Assembly: GCA_028571685.1 (NCBI GenBank)
Contig: CM053144.1
Span: 94,270,171 to 94,334,170, forward strand
Direction of reading: 5' to 3'
DNA: 64,000 nucleotides
Source: Heterohyrax brucei
Taxonomy: Eukaryota; Chordata; Mammalia; Hyracoidea; Procaviidae
In this document: one piece after another, positions 32,672 through 44,335 of the stretch
Numbering within the stretch: position 1 is the stretch's first letter
Layout of the letters: every line of letters begins with the position of its first letter
The notes under the pieces: generated by a model
The model's database searches: none
Seen by the model: only the letters and a program-made list of their open reading frames with translations
What the model was told of the DNA's origin: nothing
Made by a program: the position numbers and the translations under genes

Positions 32672-34600
32672 CTTTCTTTCTTCTTATTATGATTAAATGA
32701 AAAAGTACATTCCCATATAAATTTGCATGCCCACCTATATGCAGCTCCCACTGCTCTCCCTGCCCGGTGACAGAACACTCCTCATCTCCACTCCACACCT
32801 GCTTATCCTCCCAACAATCTCCTATCCCCTCCTCTCCACCCACTCCCCTTCCTCCAGTAAGAGGTCAGCAGGAAGACATCCTACAGATACATAGAACCAT
32901 AAAGTACACACATGATGTGATCACTCTGTGTTGCCGAGTCCAATCCGTTTCTGTCTGAAGAGTTGACCTTCATTACGATCTATGGACAGGGGCAGCATCA
33001 GGGCCAGAGGCCATGCTCTCAGGAGAACTCCGAGGTCCCTGGACCATCAGTTGTGGTCTTTTAATGGAGATCTCAGGGTGCACCCCTTTTTATTCTTGTG
33101 CTGCCGGTGAGAATCAACTTTGTGAGCTCCATCACGACTATCACTGGTGGTGACTAGGCACCATGCAGTTCTTCCAGTCACAAGTTGATGTAGCCACCCA
33201 CTCATGTGGGTCTGTCTGTCTTCTGAGTTCTCTTTCCCCCATGACATTTTGGTCCTTGGTGATCATCTGTTCCTGCTGAGTTGGGACCATTTACTGTACC
33301 ACCAGATGGCAGCTTGGCAGCTTTTAAGACCCCAGATGCCACTCACCAATGTGGGGTGCAGAAGGCTCTCTTAGCAAAATGCTAGTTATGCCAATTGGCC
33401 TAGATTTCCCCTCAGAGCGTGGTGCCCAGGCCCCTGCCCCAGCTACTCTGTCCTTGCAATATTAGGTGAAGATGGGAAGAGTAATCATATTATGTTGAAG
33501 TCCAGTTAATACTGATCTTCTTTCTAATGTGTGCTGACACAGTCTTCACCCGACCACATTTCTATAAACTAATTTAATCCCTCCCCCTCTCTCCCTTCCT
33601 CCCTCCTACCTTTGTAACTGTCAAAGAGTCTTTTCTTCTGTGCATAAGTCTGTTTTTAAGTTCTTATCATAGGGGTCCTCATACAATATTTGTCCTTTTG
33701 TTGCTGACTGCTCTCACTCGACATAATGTCCTCCAGTTGAAACCAGGTTATGAGATGTTTCCTAAAATTATCGTTGTTCCTTATCATTGCATAGTGTCCC
33801 ATTGAGTATATATAGCATAGTTTACCTATCCATTCCTCTGTTGTTGGGCATCTGAGTTGATTCCATCTTTTTACTGTTGTGGTCTGTGCTGCAGTAAACA
33901 TTCATATGCATGTATCAGTTGGTGTGAATGGCCTTGATTCTGTAGGATATATTCTGAGCAGTGGAATTACTGAGTCAAATGGTACGTCTATATTCAGCTT
34001 TTTAAGGAAGTGCCAGATTGCTTTCCAAAGAGGTTGCACCATTTTGCAATCCCACCAAAAGTGTAGGAGAGTTCCAGTTTCTCCACAGCCTCTCCAGCAT
34101 TTGTTGTTTTGTGTTTTTTTGGATCTTGGCCAACATTGTTGGGGTGAGATGGTATCTGATTGTGGTTTTGATTTGAATTTCTGAGCATGTCCTCGTGTGT
34201 TTTGGGGTTGCCTGGATCTCCTCTTTAGAGAAGTGTCTGTCCATCTCCTTGGCCCATTGCTTAATTGGATGATTTATCTTTCTCATATTGATATTTTGTA
34301 GTACTTGATAGATTATGGAGATCAGGCGTCAGTCTGACATAGAGTTGTGAAATATTTTTTCCCATTCTATAGGTGTCCTTTTAATTCTATTAATAAAGTC
34401 TTTGGATGAGCAAAAGTATTGGATTCTTAGTAGTTCCTGTTTATTTTCTCTTCTGTTTGTGGTTTGTTTGACAGATTTTGAAGTCTGTCTACATTGTGTG
34501 TTAAAACTTCTGTTGTTATTCCTACTTTTTCTTGGATGAATGTTATCATTTTAGATTTGATATTTAGGTCTTTTATCCAGTTTGAGTTGGTTTTTGTATA
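32672..34600 (-). mobile_element. L1 LINE, 5'-truncated, with intact target duplication
   Basis: 1.93 kb. It starts with the reversed A-rich tail (TCTTTCTTTCTTCTTATTATG), then 3'UTR (CATTCCCATATAAATTTGCA ... CCCAGATGCCACTCACCAAT), then the ORF2 C-terminus from about 33901. The minus strand encodes TTVKRWNQLRCPTTEEWIGK and, further on, RYHLTPTMLAKIQKN. The 17-bp direct repeat TGTAAGACTTTGATTTT lies at 32655-32671 and 34601-34617, which marks both ends exactly. The frame carries stops. Its 3'UTR matches the fragment at 49748. Confidence 0.95.
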
Positions 34601-34617
34601 TGTAAGACTTTGATTTT

Positions 34618-34872
34618 TGCTTAAAAATGATCTCACCATATTTCCTGTGAACAGATTTGTGCCTCTCTTTATTTCTCCAAAGGTACTGCATTCTGCTTAC
34701 ATGATGGGGTGCTTTGTCTAACCATTCCAAAACCCGTAACAAGCCTTTCTGTGTGATTTCTACTTTGGTTGATATGGATAACTTTTCACTTAGCCAATGA
34801 CAATTTAATTTGGAAGATGGCTTTAATTCATCATCCTGTAACCTCAGCATGTGGCAGAATATGAAGCATGTT
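34618..34872. other. Unassigned DNA right of the L1
   Basis: Should be the pre-insertion neighbour of 32655. No gene or repeat recognised. Confidence 0.35.
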
Positions 34873-34874
34873 GG

Positions 34875-35032
34875 TAACCCTGGTGGCCTAGTGGGTAGGA
34901 GCTACTACTGCTGACCAAAAAAATCAGAAGTTCAAATCCACCAGAAATTCCGTGGAAACTCTGTGGGGCAGTACTGCTCTGGCCTATAGGGTCACTATGA
35001 ATTGGAATCAGGTGCACAGCAAGAGAGTTATG
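34875..35032 (+). mobile_element. AfroSINE
   Basis: GGTAACCCTGGTGGCCTAGT head, CAGAAGTTCAAATCCACCAG, CACTATGAATTGGAATCAGG tail. Confidence 0.92.
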
Positions 35033-35039
35033 GTGATAT

Positions 35040-35205
35040 CAGAAACCCTGACTGCTTAGTGGTTAAGAATTTGGTTGGTATGCAAAAGGTTGGCACTTTA
35101 AATCCTTCAGGAGCTCCTTGGAAACCCTATAGGGCAGTTGTACATTGTTCTATAGGGTTTCTATGAGTCAGAAATGAGCCAGCATCAAATTTTTTTTTTT
35201 TGTGG
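35040..35205 (+). mobile_element. AfroSINE
   Basis: CAGAAACCCTGACTGCTTAG head, AGGAGCTCCTTGGAAACCCT, ATGAGTCAGAAATGAGCCAG tail and a T-rich end. Second copy of a same-strand pair. Confidence 0.92.
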
Positions 35206-36384
35206 TGACATCAGTGATTCCAAACCTTAGAAAACAGAATGTTCATGTGGATGATATTTTAAAACATATCTTACCCTTTTTTCCTGACAATTTCTAAAAG
35301 AAAATTAGTTGTATCTGAAGTATCAAATAACATGAGCAGTACAGATTGACAGTGTTATTCTAGTGCCTGTTTCCACTTGGTTTCATGAATTTGGGTGAGC
35401 TGTGAACCTTTGCACATTCTGTTTCATCAGCTGTCAAATAAAGGTATTGCAGCAGAGGTTATATCCAAGCTACAGTTCAGCTTTTTTTTTTTAATTCCAT
35501 GGTTTATTAGATTCCATATTACTGTATGTAGCAACTTCAAATTTACACTCACTGTTTTGGTTGTATATCATGTCCAAGAAGCATCCCTGATTACTGGGGT
35601 TTGGTGAGGATAAGAAACAGACTGGCTATTTGGAGGCTAACGGCCATGCCCTATCTACCAGTCCTTGGGAGAATGTGGATCAAGTTTTAGCCCTTAAGGC
35701 ACTGACTGAGAGATTTTCAAGATGGCCAAGCTAGGTGAGGAAAAATAGTTTTGTCTGAGTCAGATCCGACTCGACGGCACTTGGCTTGGCCTGGTACTGT
35801 AGGAAGCCCAATTGTTCCATGATCACTTCTTTGGATGAGTACCAGAATCCCAAATCAAGGGAGGCTGTAATTAAGACAAATAAAAGCCAGTTCACTGAAG
35901 AAGTTTCTATGGGAAACCAAGAGTCCCTAGCCGAGGGAGACAGCTTCCCTGCCTTTGCACACAGATCGCAGTACTGATGGCTATAGCAGGGAGATTCTCT
36001 AGGAGGGATGAGTGCCCCAAATAATTTTGGAATTAGCTGCTTTAAAACAGTGACCAGGTATGAACATGGAAGCTGACTGTAGTTTTGAGTCTGAAAGAGA
36101 TAGGAAAGTGTGCTGTACTAATAATGTGCAAATAGAGAGGAAAACAAACTTAATTTGTTGTTAATCTTTCCCTAGCTCATTTATTCATCTCTGTCTTTCT
36201 CTTTAACAGCATTTAGGGACAATAAAGAAAAAAAAATACCAATGATTTTCAGGCTGCTTCCAGCTCTACTTTTCTTGTATTGTTAAATGCAATTAGAATT
36301 TAAAAGAAAAGGAAAGAAAAAGAAGAAGTTGCATTATTATCAACATAATTAAACTTATTACAGCTTTAACATTTTGTCTTTACA
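35206..36384. other. Mostly unassigned intergenic DNA
   Basis: Contains an AfroSINE tail-only piece at about 35755-35795 (GTCAGATCCGACTCGACGGC then ACTTGGCTTGGCCTGG). No gene recognised. Confidence 0.45.
35755..35795 (+). mobile_element. AfroSINE tail-only fragment
   Basis: TGAGTCAGATCCGACTCGAC then GGCACTTGGCTTGGCCTGG. No head or body is present. The end motif CTTGGCTTGGC differs from the common GGTTTGGTTT end. Confidence 0.7.
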
Positions 36385-36535
36385 AGTTATTTCCATTGGC
36401 ACTGAGTGGATTCTGACTCATAGCAACCCTGTAAGGCAGAGTAGAACCACTTCCTAAGATTTCCAGGGAGCCCCTGGTGGGTTTTTGTATTAGCAGCATG
36501 AGCTCTCAATCACTGCATCACCAGGTCTCCTCTGT
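36385..36535 (-). mobile_element. AfroSINE
   Basis: TTTCCATTGGCACTGAGTGG, GTAAGGCAGAGTAGAACCAC, AGGGAGCCCCTGGTGGGTTT, CATCACCAGGTCTCCTC. Confidence 0.87.
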
Positions 36536-36539
36536 ACAA

Positions 36540-38385
36540 GTTAGAGCAGCAGTGAGTGCAGTGAATTAAATGAAGGTGGCATGTAAGAGAGGAGTCAGGC
36601 ATACACTACCACTCCAACAGCTGATTCTTCTTTACATCTGTATTCAGCAAAACCGGCTTCTTTGGAATCTCTGTTTAAAAGGCTTTTTTTTTTTTTTTAA
36701 TATCATTTTGATTTATGTTCTTGGAAAACATTAAAAAAAGCTTCACTTCAGAGAAGAAGAGACTAAATAATATGCTATAAATGTGGTGTGTATGCTTCTA
36801 AAATATAAGAAAGTAAATAGACTTCTAGGAGATTAAAGGCTTAACAAAATCTCACTTTTCCTCATAAAAATACAGTGTCATTATACTTTTACTGTTGGTC
36901 TTACATTTGACTTGTTATGTGAGTTACCATTTCTTACCATTTGTTAAAGCTTTTCGTGCAGAGACACCCAGAAATGGTTTCCAGTTTAGATAGTCAGCAA
37001 GTGAAATGCTATTTAAAGCCTACATTTGCTTTTAAATATTACCCAGTGGTTTCAGTGTTACAAAGGTCAAATTTCAGCAAACTCTTGGACTTCCAGGCCT
37101 GGAAAGCTTTTAGCAAGCTCTGTTTATATTTCCATCACCTGAAAAAGTTGTTTCTGAAGAAAGACGTTTGGCATCTGTCTATCTCCCTCATGTGTTATAT
37201 ATGTGGTATGAGTTAAGAAACCTAAAATACCTCAGAGATGGAAGACATGGGATGCGGGAGAATCTTGAATTTCTGTATTTGGATGTTTACTGTTTCTCCA
37301 TTTATGAAGTTAAAATTTGGAAATTAAAACTTGTAATCAGATGTTTTAAAGGAATTTAGAATGCAATGCATTTAAACAGCTTGTGGATCCATTACAGAAC
37401 TGGGAAACCATCCATGAAACTTGTGCTACAATACTTTTCAGAGTGTGTTCTCTGAATTAGCAGCTCTTGGAATTATTTTTGGTCATCCTAAATCTATTCT
37501 AGAAATGATACAACCCTATATTTTGACCCTATTAGGTCAAAACTCAATTGATTATTGCTATCTCAGTTCTCCAGTGGCAAAAATACTGGATACAAAGTGT
37601 CTAAAGACCAGATTTACTTGCGGTAGAATCCGTGCCACAGTGTGTTGTATGTCACATGCACCTGTTGGATAGCAGGATTTGGTGAAGTGGGAGTAAGGCC
37701 TAAGAAACCCAGTCATGCACAGAGGACATTTTTGTAGGCAATTAAGTTGAAGACACCCTTCAAAATAATTGATAACACCTCTTCTTTTCCTCATCTTTAT
37801 TAAACTTCACTATGTTGAATTTTATTTTTGTTGAGAATTATTAACTTGAGAAAAGAATGAAAATCACTATGAGCCTTATATTAGGGAAAAGAAAACAATG
37901 TTTAAATAAATAATGCCAGGACTTTCTTTTTCTTTCTTCTTCAATCACATACTTCCCCAGGGGTATTTGGGAGATGAAAATTACTGCCTCTCTGATAATA
38001 ATAATATGTTATAACTTACCTTCTGACACTACGTGCTTGGCCACTAAAATGGTAGAGAAAAGGAAATCTTTCTATTTTTTTAGGAATTTGTGTAAAAATA
38101 ATTTATATTTATTGTAGACTATAATATTTTATAGTAATTTTAGGCTTCGCATATTTGTATTTTAATTCACTTCCTTGGGTCTATTATTTTATTTGCCACT
38201 CTTTTATCAGTTACACCAATTTAAATTTGCCCCTGTCAGACAAAACCTTTTGTAAATTCAGATTGTGTATTCTCAATTTTTTTAAATGAATTTAGCAGTT
38301 TTGTTTTTAACTTGTCTTTAATTCAGTCATTTATTCAGTTGTCTTTATTTGTTCCTTTTTCTTCCTTATATTTATTTCCTTTATG
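36540..38385. other. Unassigned AT-rich intergenic DNA
   Basis: No gene or repeat recognised. Open frames of up to 91 codons (36941-37216) have no recognisable motif and no splice or start context. Confidence 0.4.
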
Positions 38386-38387
38386 TA

Positions 38388-38515
38388 CCAAAAAGACTGG
38401 CAGTTCACATCTGCATGGTGCTCCTTGGAAACTCTGTGGGACAGTTCTGTCTACAGGGTCACTATGAGTCAGAATTGACTTGACAGCGTTAGGTGTGGGT
38501 TTGGGGTTTTATATT
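38388..38515 (+). mobile_element. AfroSINE, 5'-truncated
   Basis: ACTGGCAGTTCACATCTGCA, ACTCTGTGGGACAGTTCTGT, GTCAGAATTGACTTGACAGC, then GGTGTGGGTTTGGGGTTTT. Confidence 0.9.
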
Positions 38516-40065
38516 TTATTATCTAGCTTTTTGCATTGAATAAGTCACTCAATTTATATTTTAACAACAATAAATTAATGAAAATGTTTAAGGCTCTGTG
38601 TTCACCAGAACTTTATTATTCTTTTCATTCTTATGTAAAGTGATTTTGTTTTTGTGATTTTCTATTCATATAATTGCAGTGTAGTTTCCTATTTGCTCCA
38701 GGAGTTCTTTTGATAAATTTTACTTTCCTTGCAAGACTTGAGAAAGTTTTGCTTTTTCTTGTAAATTCAATTTCCATATGGATACACCTTTATATTCTAA
38801 TATTTTTGCCCACCTTTTCCTTCAAAAATACAAATTAATGCTAAAGAAGTCTACTATTACTTCTTTCAATAGTTATTTCTTCCTTTTTTTTTAGTGTTTA
38901 GTTTTAATGCTAGAGTATCCATAAAAGTTGATTATTGTTTAAACAAATTTGCAGATTTAATATATCATACTTGCTTATTCCCCTTAAGTCCTACTTCAAA
39001 AGCTGTTGTCTTTTATTTTACATTATTATATATTTATATATATATTTTGCAACCTTTTACTTTTAAACTTTACAAGCAACTAATTTTAGGTGTATCTGGT
39101 TTAAAATAATGTAGTTAGGGCTTTTTGATCCAACTTTCTTTTTGGACCCAATCTAAGAGCATTTATCTTTTGATAGAGGATAAACATATACCAAAGGATA
39201 CAGTAGTATTTATTATGGTAATATATTTATCAAATTTTATTTATATTACCTTGCTTATCATTTTATACTCTTGTTTCTTGGTTTGATACTTTTTATCTTA
39301 TAAGCTATGTTTTTTCCTTTATTTTTTAAAGTTTGCCAAAAGTAACAAGAAAGCAATCAATCTGCTTTGATTCTCTTCTTAATTACTTGTAAGTTTTTGA
39401 AAACTCTATTGAAGTAAGCTTTCACTTATTATCTGATTCTTACTACACTTAATATCTGAGAATATGATCATAGTTATATTCTCATCCATGTTTCCTCTTT
39501 TGTCAGTGTAATCTTGTCCATAAAATTAAATTTTGCATGTTAAATCTTCTCTTTCAATAACTTTTAAAAGTATTTTAATGCTTTTATATGTACAGAAACA
39601 GTTTGGTTTTAATTTCATAATTAAATGGTTTTATGCTCATCTCTCAGTTGGCTAAGTACAACTTTGAGAAATATTTTTAGCATGTGCCTACTGGTGAAAT
39701 ATATTTAGTCCTTACATATTTTATATGATAGTGCTTCTTTTTTCCTTTAGAATTGAAAACCACAATTACTTGGTTTACAGACATCTTCACTCACACATTA
39801 TAGTCTTTGATTATTAGGTTCATTTCTTATGAAATAAAGAATAAATATGAAGCAACCTGGTATTTTTCTGACCTGAATGCCTATTTTTCATATTTCCCTT
39901 GAAATTATAATGAAAAATCCATTAGATTAAGGGTAAGACACTGAATAGCCTGTAAGAGTTAAAGGTGTGATAGGGAATCGAATTGTTTTCATCTAAGTTT
40001 GTGGAATCATATGCTAAGGAAAATAAAGACCATTTGAAAGGAGGAAATATATAATTATGCATGAT
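38516..40065. other. Very AT-rich DNA, possibly an old LINE remnant
   Basis: T-rich on the plus strand over more than 1 kb, with no coding signal I can align. The bias resembles a reversed, very old LINE, but no diagnostic block is readable. Confidence 0.3.
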
Positions 40066-40068
40066 TAG

Positions 40069-40115
40069 GGGTCGCCATGAGTCAGATGCGACTCGGTGGC
40101 ACTTGGCTTGGCTAT
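40069..40115 (+). mobile_element. AfroSINE tail-only fragment
   Basis: GGTCGCCATGAGTCAGATGC, then GACTCGGTGGCACTTGGCTT and GGCT. The same short form as at 35755. Confidence 0.7.
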
Positions 40116-40695
40116 ACATAGCCAGGTGATCGTTATTAAAAGCCTGAAGATACACTTATTTAATCCAAGAGAAGTAGTGCCTGGGGAGAAGAGAGCAAAA
40201 AATCAGAATTCTCTACCTTAGTTTATTTGTGTACTCTAAAGTGCATCAGGTATTGAGTGGTATATGATAACGTGTAGGCTAGATGTATGTTCTTTTCCTC
40301 AGTAAGTTAATACTGCGATAGAGAGAGATGCGCCTATAAATAAGTGTAAGAATTTGCTGTCAGTGTGTGATAATGAGAGCATATAAAGGGTTTTATTAGA
40401 TCACAAAGGAAAGAATGTGAGCATTCCTGAACTAGTAGATCATAGGTGTCATGAACCCTCATAAATGTGGTTAAGATTTATGCAGCACTTTCATCTCCTT
40501 AATGTTCCATGCTTCTAATGAAGCCCAGCGCTCCAAAAACCACACTAGAGATGTTTGTTCTCTATATTCCCTGCTGATTTAATTAATATAATGTCATGGT
40601 TAAGGACTGAGTGATACAGTTAGGGAGAGTGTGTTTTGATTTTTTTTTTTTTGGTGAAAACAAGCTGTACCCAGATTTCTTTTCTTTTCTTTTTT
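40116..40695. other. Unassigned intergenic DNA
   Basis: No gene or recognised repeat; T runs near 40638-40652 and 40680-40697. Confidence 0.35.
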
Positions 40696-40699
40696 AACT

Positions 40700-41167
40700 A
40701 AGGAAGGTTTATTCTTACATAGTCCGGTAGGCTGCAAGTCCATATTCAGGGTGTCCGCTCCAGGGGAAGGCCCCCCCTACCATCCGCTCCAGAAGAAAGT
40801 CTGGTATTACATCAGTCCTTGTCCAGGGAGCATCTTGGCGCAGGAACCCCAGGTCTGAATGGTGCGCTCTTCTCCCGGTACTGCTCCCTTGACGGTATGA
40901 GGCTCCCAGCTCTCAGCCTGCCTCTCCTTCTTTTCATCCCTTGCAGGCTGAAAGGATCAAGGGTGGGGCAAGCCATACTCCAGGGAAACTCCCTTTACAG
41001 TAGAGCAGGGAGGCAATCCCACAAAGGAATTCACAGTCCCACCCCAATCCTCCCACATACAACATAGGAAAACCACAAAATGGAGGGGAGTCACAAGATA
41101 CTGGGAATCATGGCCCAGCCACATGGCCACACATATCCTGGGGGGGCACATAATTCAATCCATGACA
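40700..41167 (-). mobile_element. LTR, ERVL-MaLR type
   Basis: From AGGTTTATTCTTACATAGTC to CAATTCAATCCATGACA. Same family as at 23464 and 56297, with the GGTGGGGCAAGCCATACTCC and AGGGAAACTCCCTTTACAGT blocks. The right end (its U3 start) is intact by pattern; the left end merges into T-rich DNA. A fossil LTR without an internal region. Confidence 0.8.
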
Positions 41168-41479
41168 AAGGATGAGCACTATCTTTATTATGAAAGCAAC
41201 AAAGCTCATTTTACTGAATTTGGAAATTACAGAAAGATACTCAAACTTTAAAACCATGTGTAGTCATGCAATTCAGAAACAATCTTGATTAGCATTTTGC
41301 GGCCTTTCTGTTTTCCTTCCAGTATTTTCTTCTGGGTATTTTCCCTAAAGTTACCCCATTTTGTATGTTGGAGCCCATCCCTTTATTTATTTGTTTAGCC
41401 TCAAGTTGCATCACAAGCATTTTTCACATGTCATTAACACTTCTTCCATTACAGGATTTTGATTTTTGTGGGGTGGGAG

Positions 41480-41730
41480 AAGGGGTCCTTCATTATCCAA
41501 CACAGATATGTGCCAGGCACAGAGAATGCTGCTGGGAATGAACAGATGTAGTTCTGGCCCTCAAGTAGGCCCCCCATCTAATGGGAAATCCAGATTACAA
41601 ATAAGTCACTTCAAGGGCAAAGAGCACTGTGAAGAGAATGTAGGAGTACCTAGGTGTAAGTAGCAAGAGCAACCACCTAAGTCAGGAGAGTCTTTAAGGA
41701 ACTGATGTTGAAACTGAGATCTGAAGACTG
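41480..41730. repeat. Old interspersed repeat, family not named
   Basis: The run TGTGCCAGGCACAGAGAATG, TCTGGCCCTCAAGTAGGCCC, CAAATAAGTCACTTCAAGGG and AACTGAGATCTGAAGACTG looks like a widespread ancient mammalian repeat of the type ending in a 'ctgagatctgaag' block. I cannot name the family. Confidence 0.4.
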
Positions 41731-41734
41731 TAAA

Positions 41735-41925
41735 CCCACAGCCATCAAGTCAGTTCTGACTCATAGGGACCCTATAGGATGGAGTAGAACTGTTCCACAG
41801 AGTTTCTAAGAAGACTATGTCAAGTCAAGCTGAACCGGTATCAATCAAGTCGATTCCAACTCCGTGACCCTACAAGTCAGCATAGAACTGCCCCATAGAA
41901 TTTCAATCAGCAGATTTCGAAAGGT
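41735..41925 (-). mobile_element. Two AfroSINE 3' fragments in tandem
   Basis: The first piece AAACCCACAGCCATCAAGTC...GTTCCACAGAGTTTCTAAG is followed at about 41830 by a second tail AACCGGTATCAATCAAGTCG...AACTGCCCCATAGAATTTC. Both are minus strand and lack heads. Confidence 0.8.
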
Positions 41926-42221
41926 GCAGAAGTCAGGGAAAGGGAGGGCCCATGTTCACCATATGAAACTGTCAAAAAAAAGAAAGTTCTTTTTTTTTTT
42001 TTTTTGGTTTGCACTGACTCATTGTTTTTATTTCTTATTATACAGATACGCTATTTATAAGAAAATATGTATTGGAATTGTTAGAGGAGGAGACTGTCTC
42101 ATTGAAGTGTTTATTAGCAGAAAAGAGCTCAACTGAATGAACTTGTATGAAATGGTGGAGGTGCTGGTTTACTAATTTCATCTTTTTTAAAATACAGTGT
42201 CATACAAGTTATGGTGTAAAA

Positions 42222-42360
42222 ACAAATCTGTTACCATTGAGTTGATTTTGAGCCATAGGACTCTATAGGATAGAGAAGAACCTCTCCATAGGACTTACAA
42301 GGAATGACTGCTGGACTTGAACTGCTGACCTTTAGATTAGCAGCTGAGCTCTTACTCTTT
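42222..42360 (-). mobile_element. AfroSINE
   Basis: AACAAATCTGTTACCATTGA, GATAGAGAAGAACCTCTCCA, TGGACTTGAACTGCTGACCT and AGCAGCTGAGCTCTTAC. Confidence 0.87.
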
Positions 42361-43015
42361 CTGTTTTGGTAACATTATGCCTAAATAACTAGCCCACAAA
42401 TTAAACTACGTTAGCATATATTACTTCTCTTCCTTCTTCCTGCTCCACCTCTTCTTCAAACTTGGGTCTGTGACTTCTTAATTAAATAACTGGTCCTCAG
42501 TCTTGGCTGTACATTCCTAAGACTGGAAGCTTTGCAAACATACTGAAACCTGCTCCTCTGCCCACCTCAAAATAAAATTATTTTGATTTAACAGGCTTGC
42601 CATGAGACCTGGCACTGATACTGAAAAAAAATAAAAGGAATGAATTAAATTTCTACAAAAAATGATGATGGCAATGAAGAAAAATGTAGTTTGATGACAG
42701 TTGTTTTAGCATATAGCTGGTACTGTTATAACTAATATAATTACCTCTTTTTAATTAAAGCAAGGGACTATCCAGGGCTGCAAGGATACTAAGTTATAGA
42801 ATACATTTTTTTTCTTTTTTATTTGAAGTGTTCACATCAGGAAATCAATAAGAAAAAAATTATGTAAGACTTTATATTATGCTGCCAAAGACTTCTTTAG
42901 AGTGTTGAAAAATAGATACATCATCTGCAGAACTCAGGTGTTTCTTACCCAAGTTACGGTATTATCAATGGCTTGCTGTAGGATTCCGAATGCCTTACTT
43001 GCATGGTTCCAACCC
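42361..43015. other. Unassigned intergenic DNA
   Basis: No gene or repeat recognised. Confidence 0.35.
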
Positions 43016-43017
43016 CA

Positions 43018-43190
43018 CAAGGGTGCCATAGTGGCATAGTGGTTAAATGCTATGCCTGCTAACCAAAAGTCAACAGTTGGAATCAGCCAGGTGCATTCAA
43101 ACTGGAAAGTTTATAAGGCAGTTCTACTCTGACATATAGGGTTACTAGGAGTCAGGATGACTCAGTGACAGTGTTGGTTTTTGTTTATTT
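43018..43190 (+). mobile_element. AfroSINE
   Basis: AAGGGTGCCATAGTGGCATA, ATGCCTGCTAACCAAAAGTC, GGTTACTAGGAGTCAGGATG, then GGTTTTTGTTT. It abuts the LTR at 43195. Confidence 0.92.
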
Positions 43191-43194
43191 TTTT

Positions 43195-43785
43195 AATGTG
43201 TGTCAACTTGTCTAAGCCATGATTCCTAGTATTGTTAGGTACCAATGAGTCAGTTCCAACTCATGGTGACCATGCGTATAACAGACTGAAACACTGCCCA
43301 ATCCTGTGTCATCCTTGCAATAGCTGTTATGCTTGAGCCTGTTGTTGAATCTCTTGATTCCCTGTATTGTGTGGTCTTTCACCATTTTGTGATCATCCTA
43401 TGTGTTGTAAATCCTAATCTCTAGGATGTCAATGAGACAGCATTAGAAGCGGTTATGTTAATGTGGCAGGATACAATCTACAGAATTAGCTTGTATTTTG
43501 AGTCAATCTCTCTTGAGATATAAAAGACAGAAGTGAGCAAAAGGGTAGGAGGACCTCATACCACCAAAAAAAGAAGAGCTAGGAGCAGAGTGCAGGAATC
43601 TGGGTTCCCTGTGCTGGAAAGTTGCTAGACAAGGGGACGACTGAGGACAAGGATCTTATCCCATTGCTGATGGAAAACGAAAGCCTTCCCCTGGAGCTGA
43701 CACAACTCTGTGAGAGTAAGTTTCTCCTTGTTAAAGGCATCCACTTGTGATATTTCTGTTATAGTAACACTAGATAGCTAAGACT
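43195..43785 (+). mobile_element. LTR, ERVL-MaLR type, with an RTE insertion
   Basis: Plus-strand LTR of the same family as 19124: GTGTCAACTTGTCTAAGCCA, GGATACAATCTACAGAATTA, GGACCTCATACCACCAAAAA, AAGCCTTCCCCTGGAGCTGA and GGCATCCACTTGTGATATTT, ending near AACACTAGATAGCTAAGA. The left (U3) end is not complete. It is split by the RTE piece at 43235-43355. Fossil, no internal region. Confidence 0.82.
43235..43355 (-). mobile_element. RTE 3' fragment inserted in the LTR
   Basis: TTAGGTACCAATGAGTCAGT, AAACACTGCCCAATCCTGTG, TGCTTGAGCCTGTTGTTGAA. It is flanked by a 14-bp duplication of LTR sequence, GATTCCTAGTATTG (43221-43234) and GATTCCCTGTATTG (43356-43369). Confidence 0.88.
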
Positions 43786-43904
43786 CTATCCAAACCCCTT
43801 GGTGGTCCATAGACAACATATTTGCATAGTCTCACCCAGTTATTTTGTGGGAGTTATAAGACCATGACTAGAAAGGCCACATGAAAGTGATTTATTGCCC
43901 TGCA

Positions 43905-44045
43905 TCCTTGCCATAGTTTACAGATGAGAAATCATATTTACAAGGTAACTTTCCCAAGTTTTAATTATATTGTAGGCAATAACAAAGTCAGAGTTTTTAG
44001 ACTTTTCAGAATGTAGAACCCATGCTCTGTCACCTGTAATACCTA
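43905..44045 (-). mobile_element. MIR SINE
   Basis: AGTTTACAGATGAGAAATCA, AAGGTAACTTTCCCAAG and CATGCTCTGTCACCTGTAAT follow the reversed MIR core. Confidence 0.65.
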
Positions 44046-44149
44046 TTCATTCTAGAAAAACAAACAAGACAGAAAGTATTCAAGAAGGAATACAAGGTGG
44101 TATCAAAGACTGGTGAGCCAACTAGTTTTCCTGTAGCTCACTATAAACC

Positions 44150-44335
44150 AAAACCAAAAATCAAAAAAACAAAACCCAATGCCATCGAGTCAATTCTGAC
44201 TCATAGAGACCCCACCAAATAAAGTAGAACTTACTCCTTGAAGTTTCTAAGGAGTGTCTTAGAATTTGAACTGCCGACCTTTTGGTTAGCAGCCATAGCA
44301 CTTAGCCACTATGCCACCAGGATTTCCGTAGTTGC
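44150..44335 (-). mobile_element. AfroSINE
   Basis: AAACAAAACCCAATGCCATC, GAGTCAATTCTGACTCATAG, GAACTGCCGACCTTTTGGTT, CACTATGCCACCAGGATTTC. One of the better preserved copies. Confidence 0.95.

Noticed and set aside
36941-37216. 91-codon frame in unassigned DNA
   Set aside because: Low-complexity AT-rich coding with no domain, no splice context and no supporting neighbour.
38516-40065. Very old reversed LINE (HAL1 or L1M-like)
   Set aside because: Only base bias supports it; no diagnostic motif could be read, so it is not called as an element.
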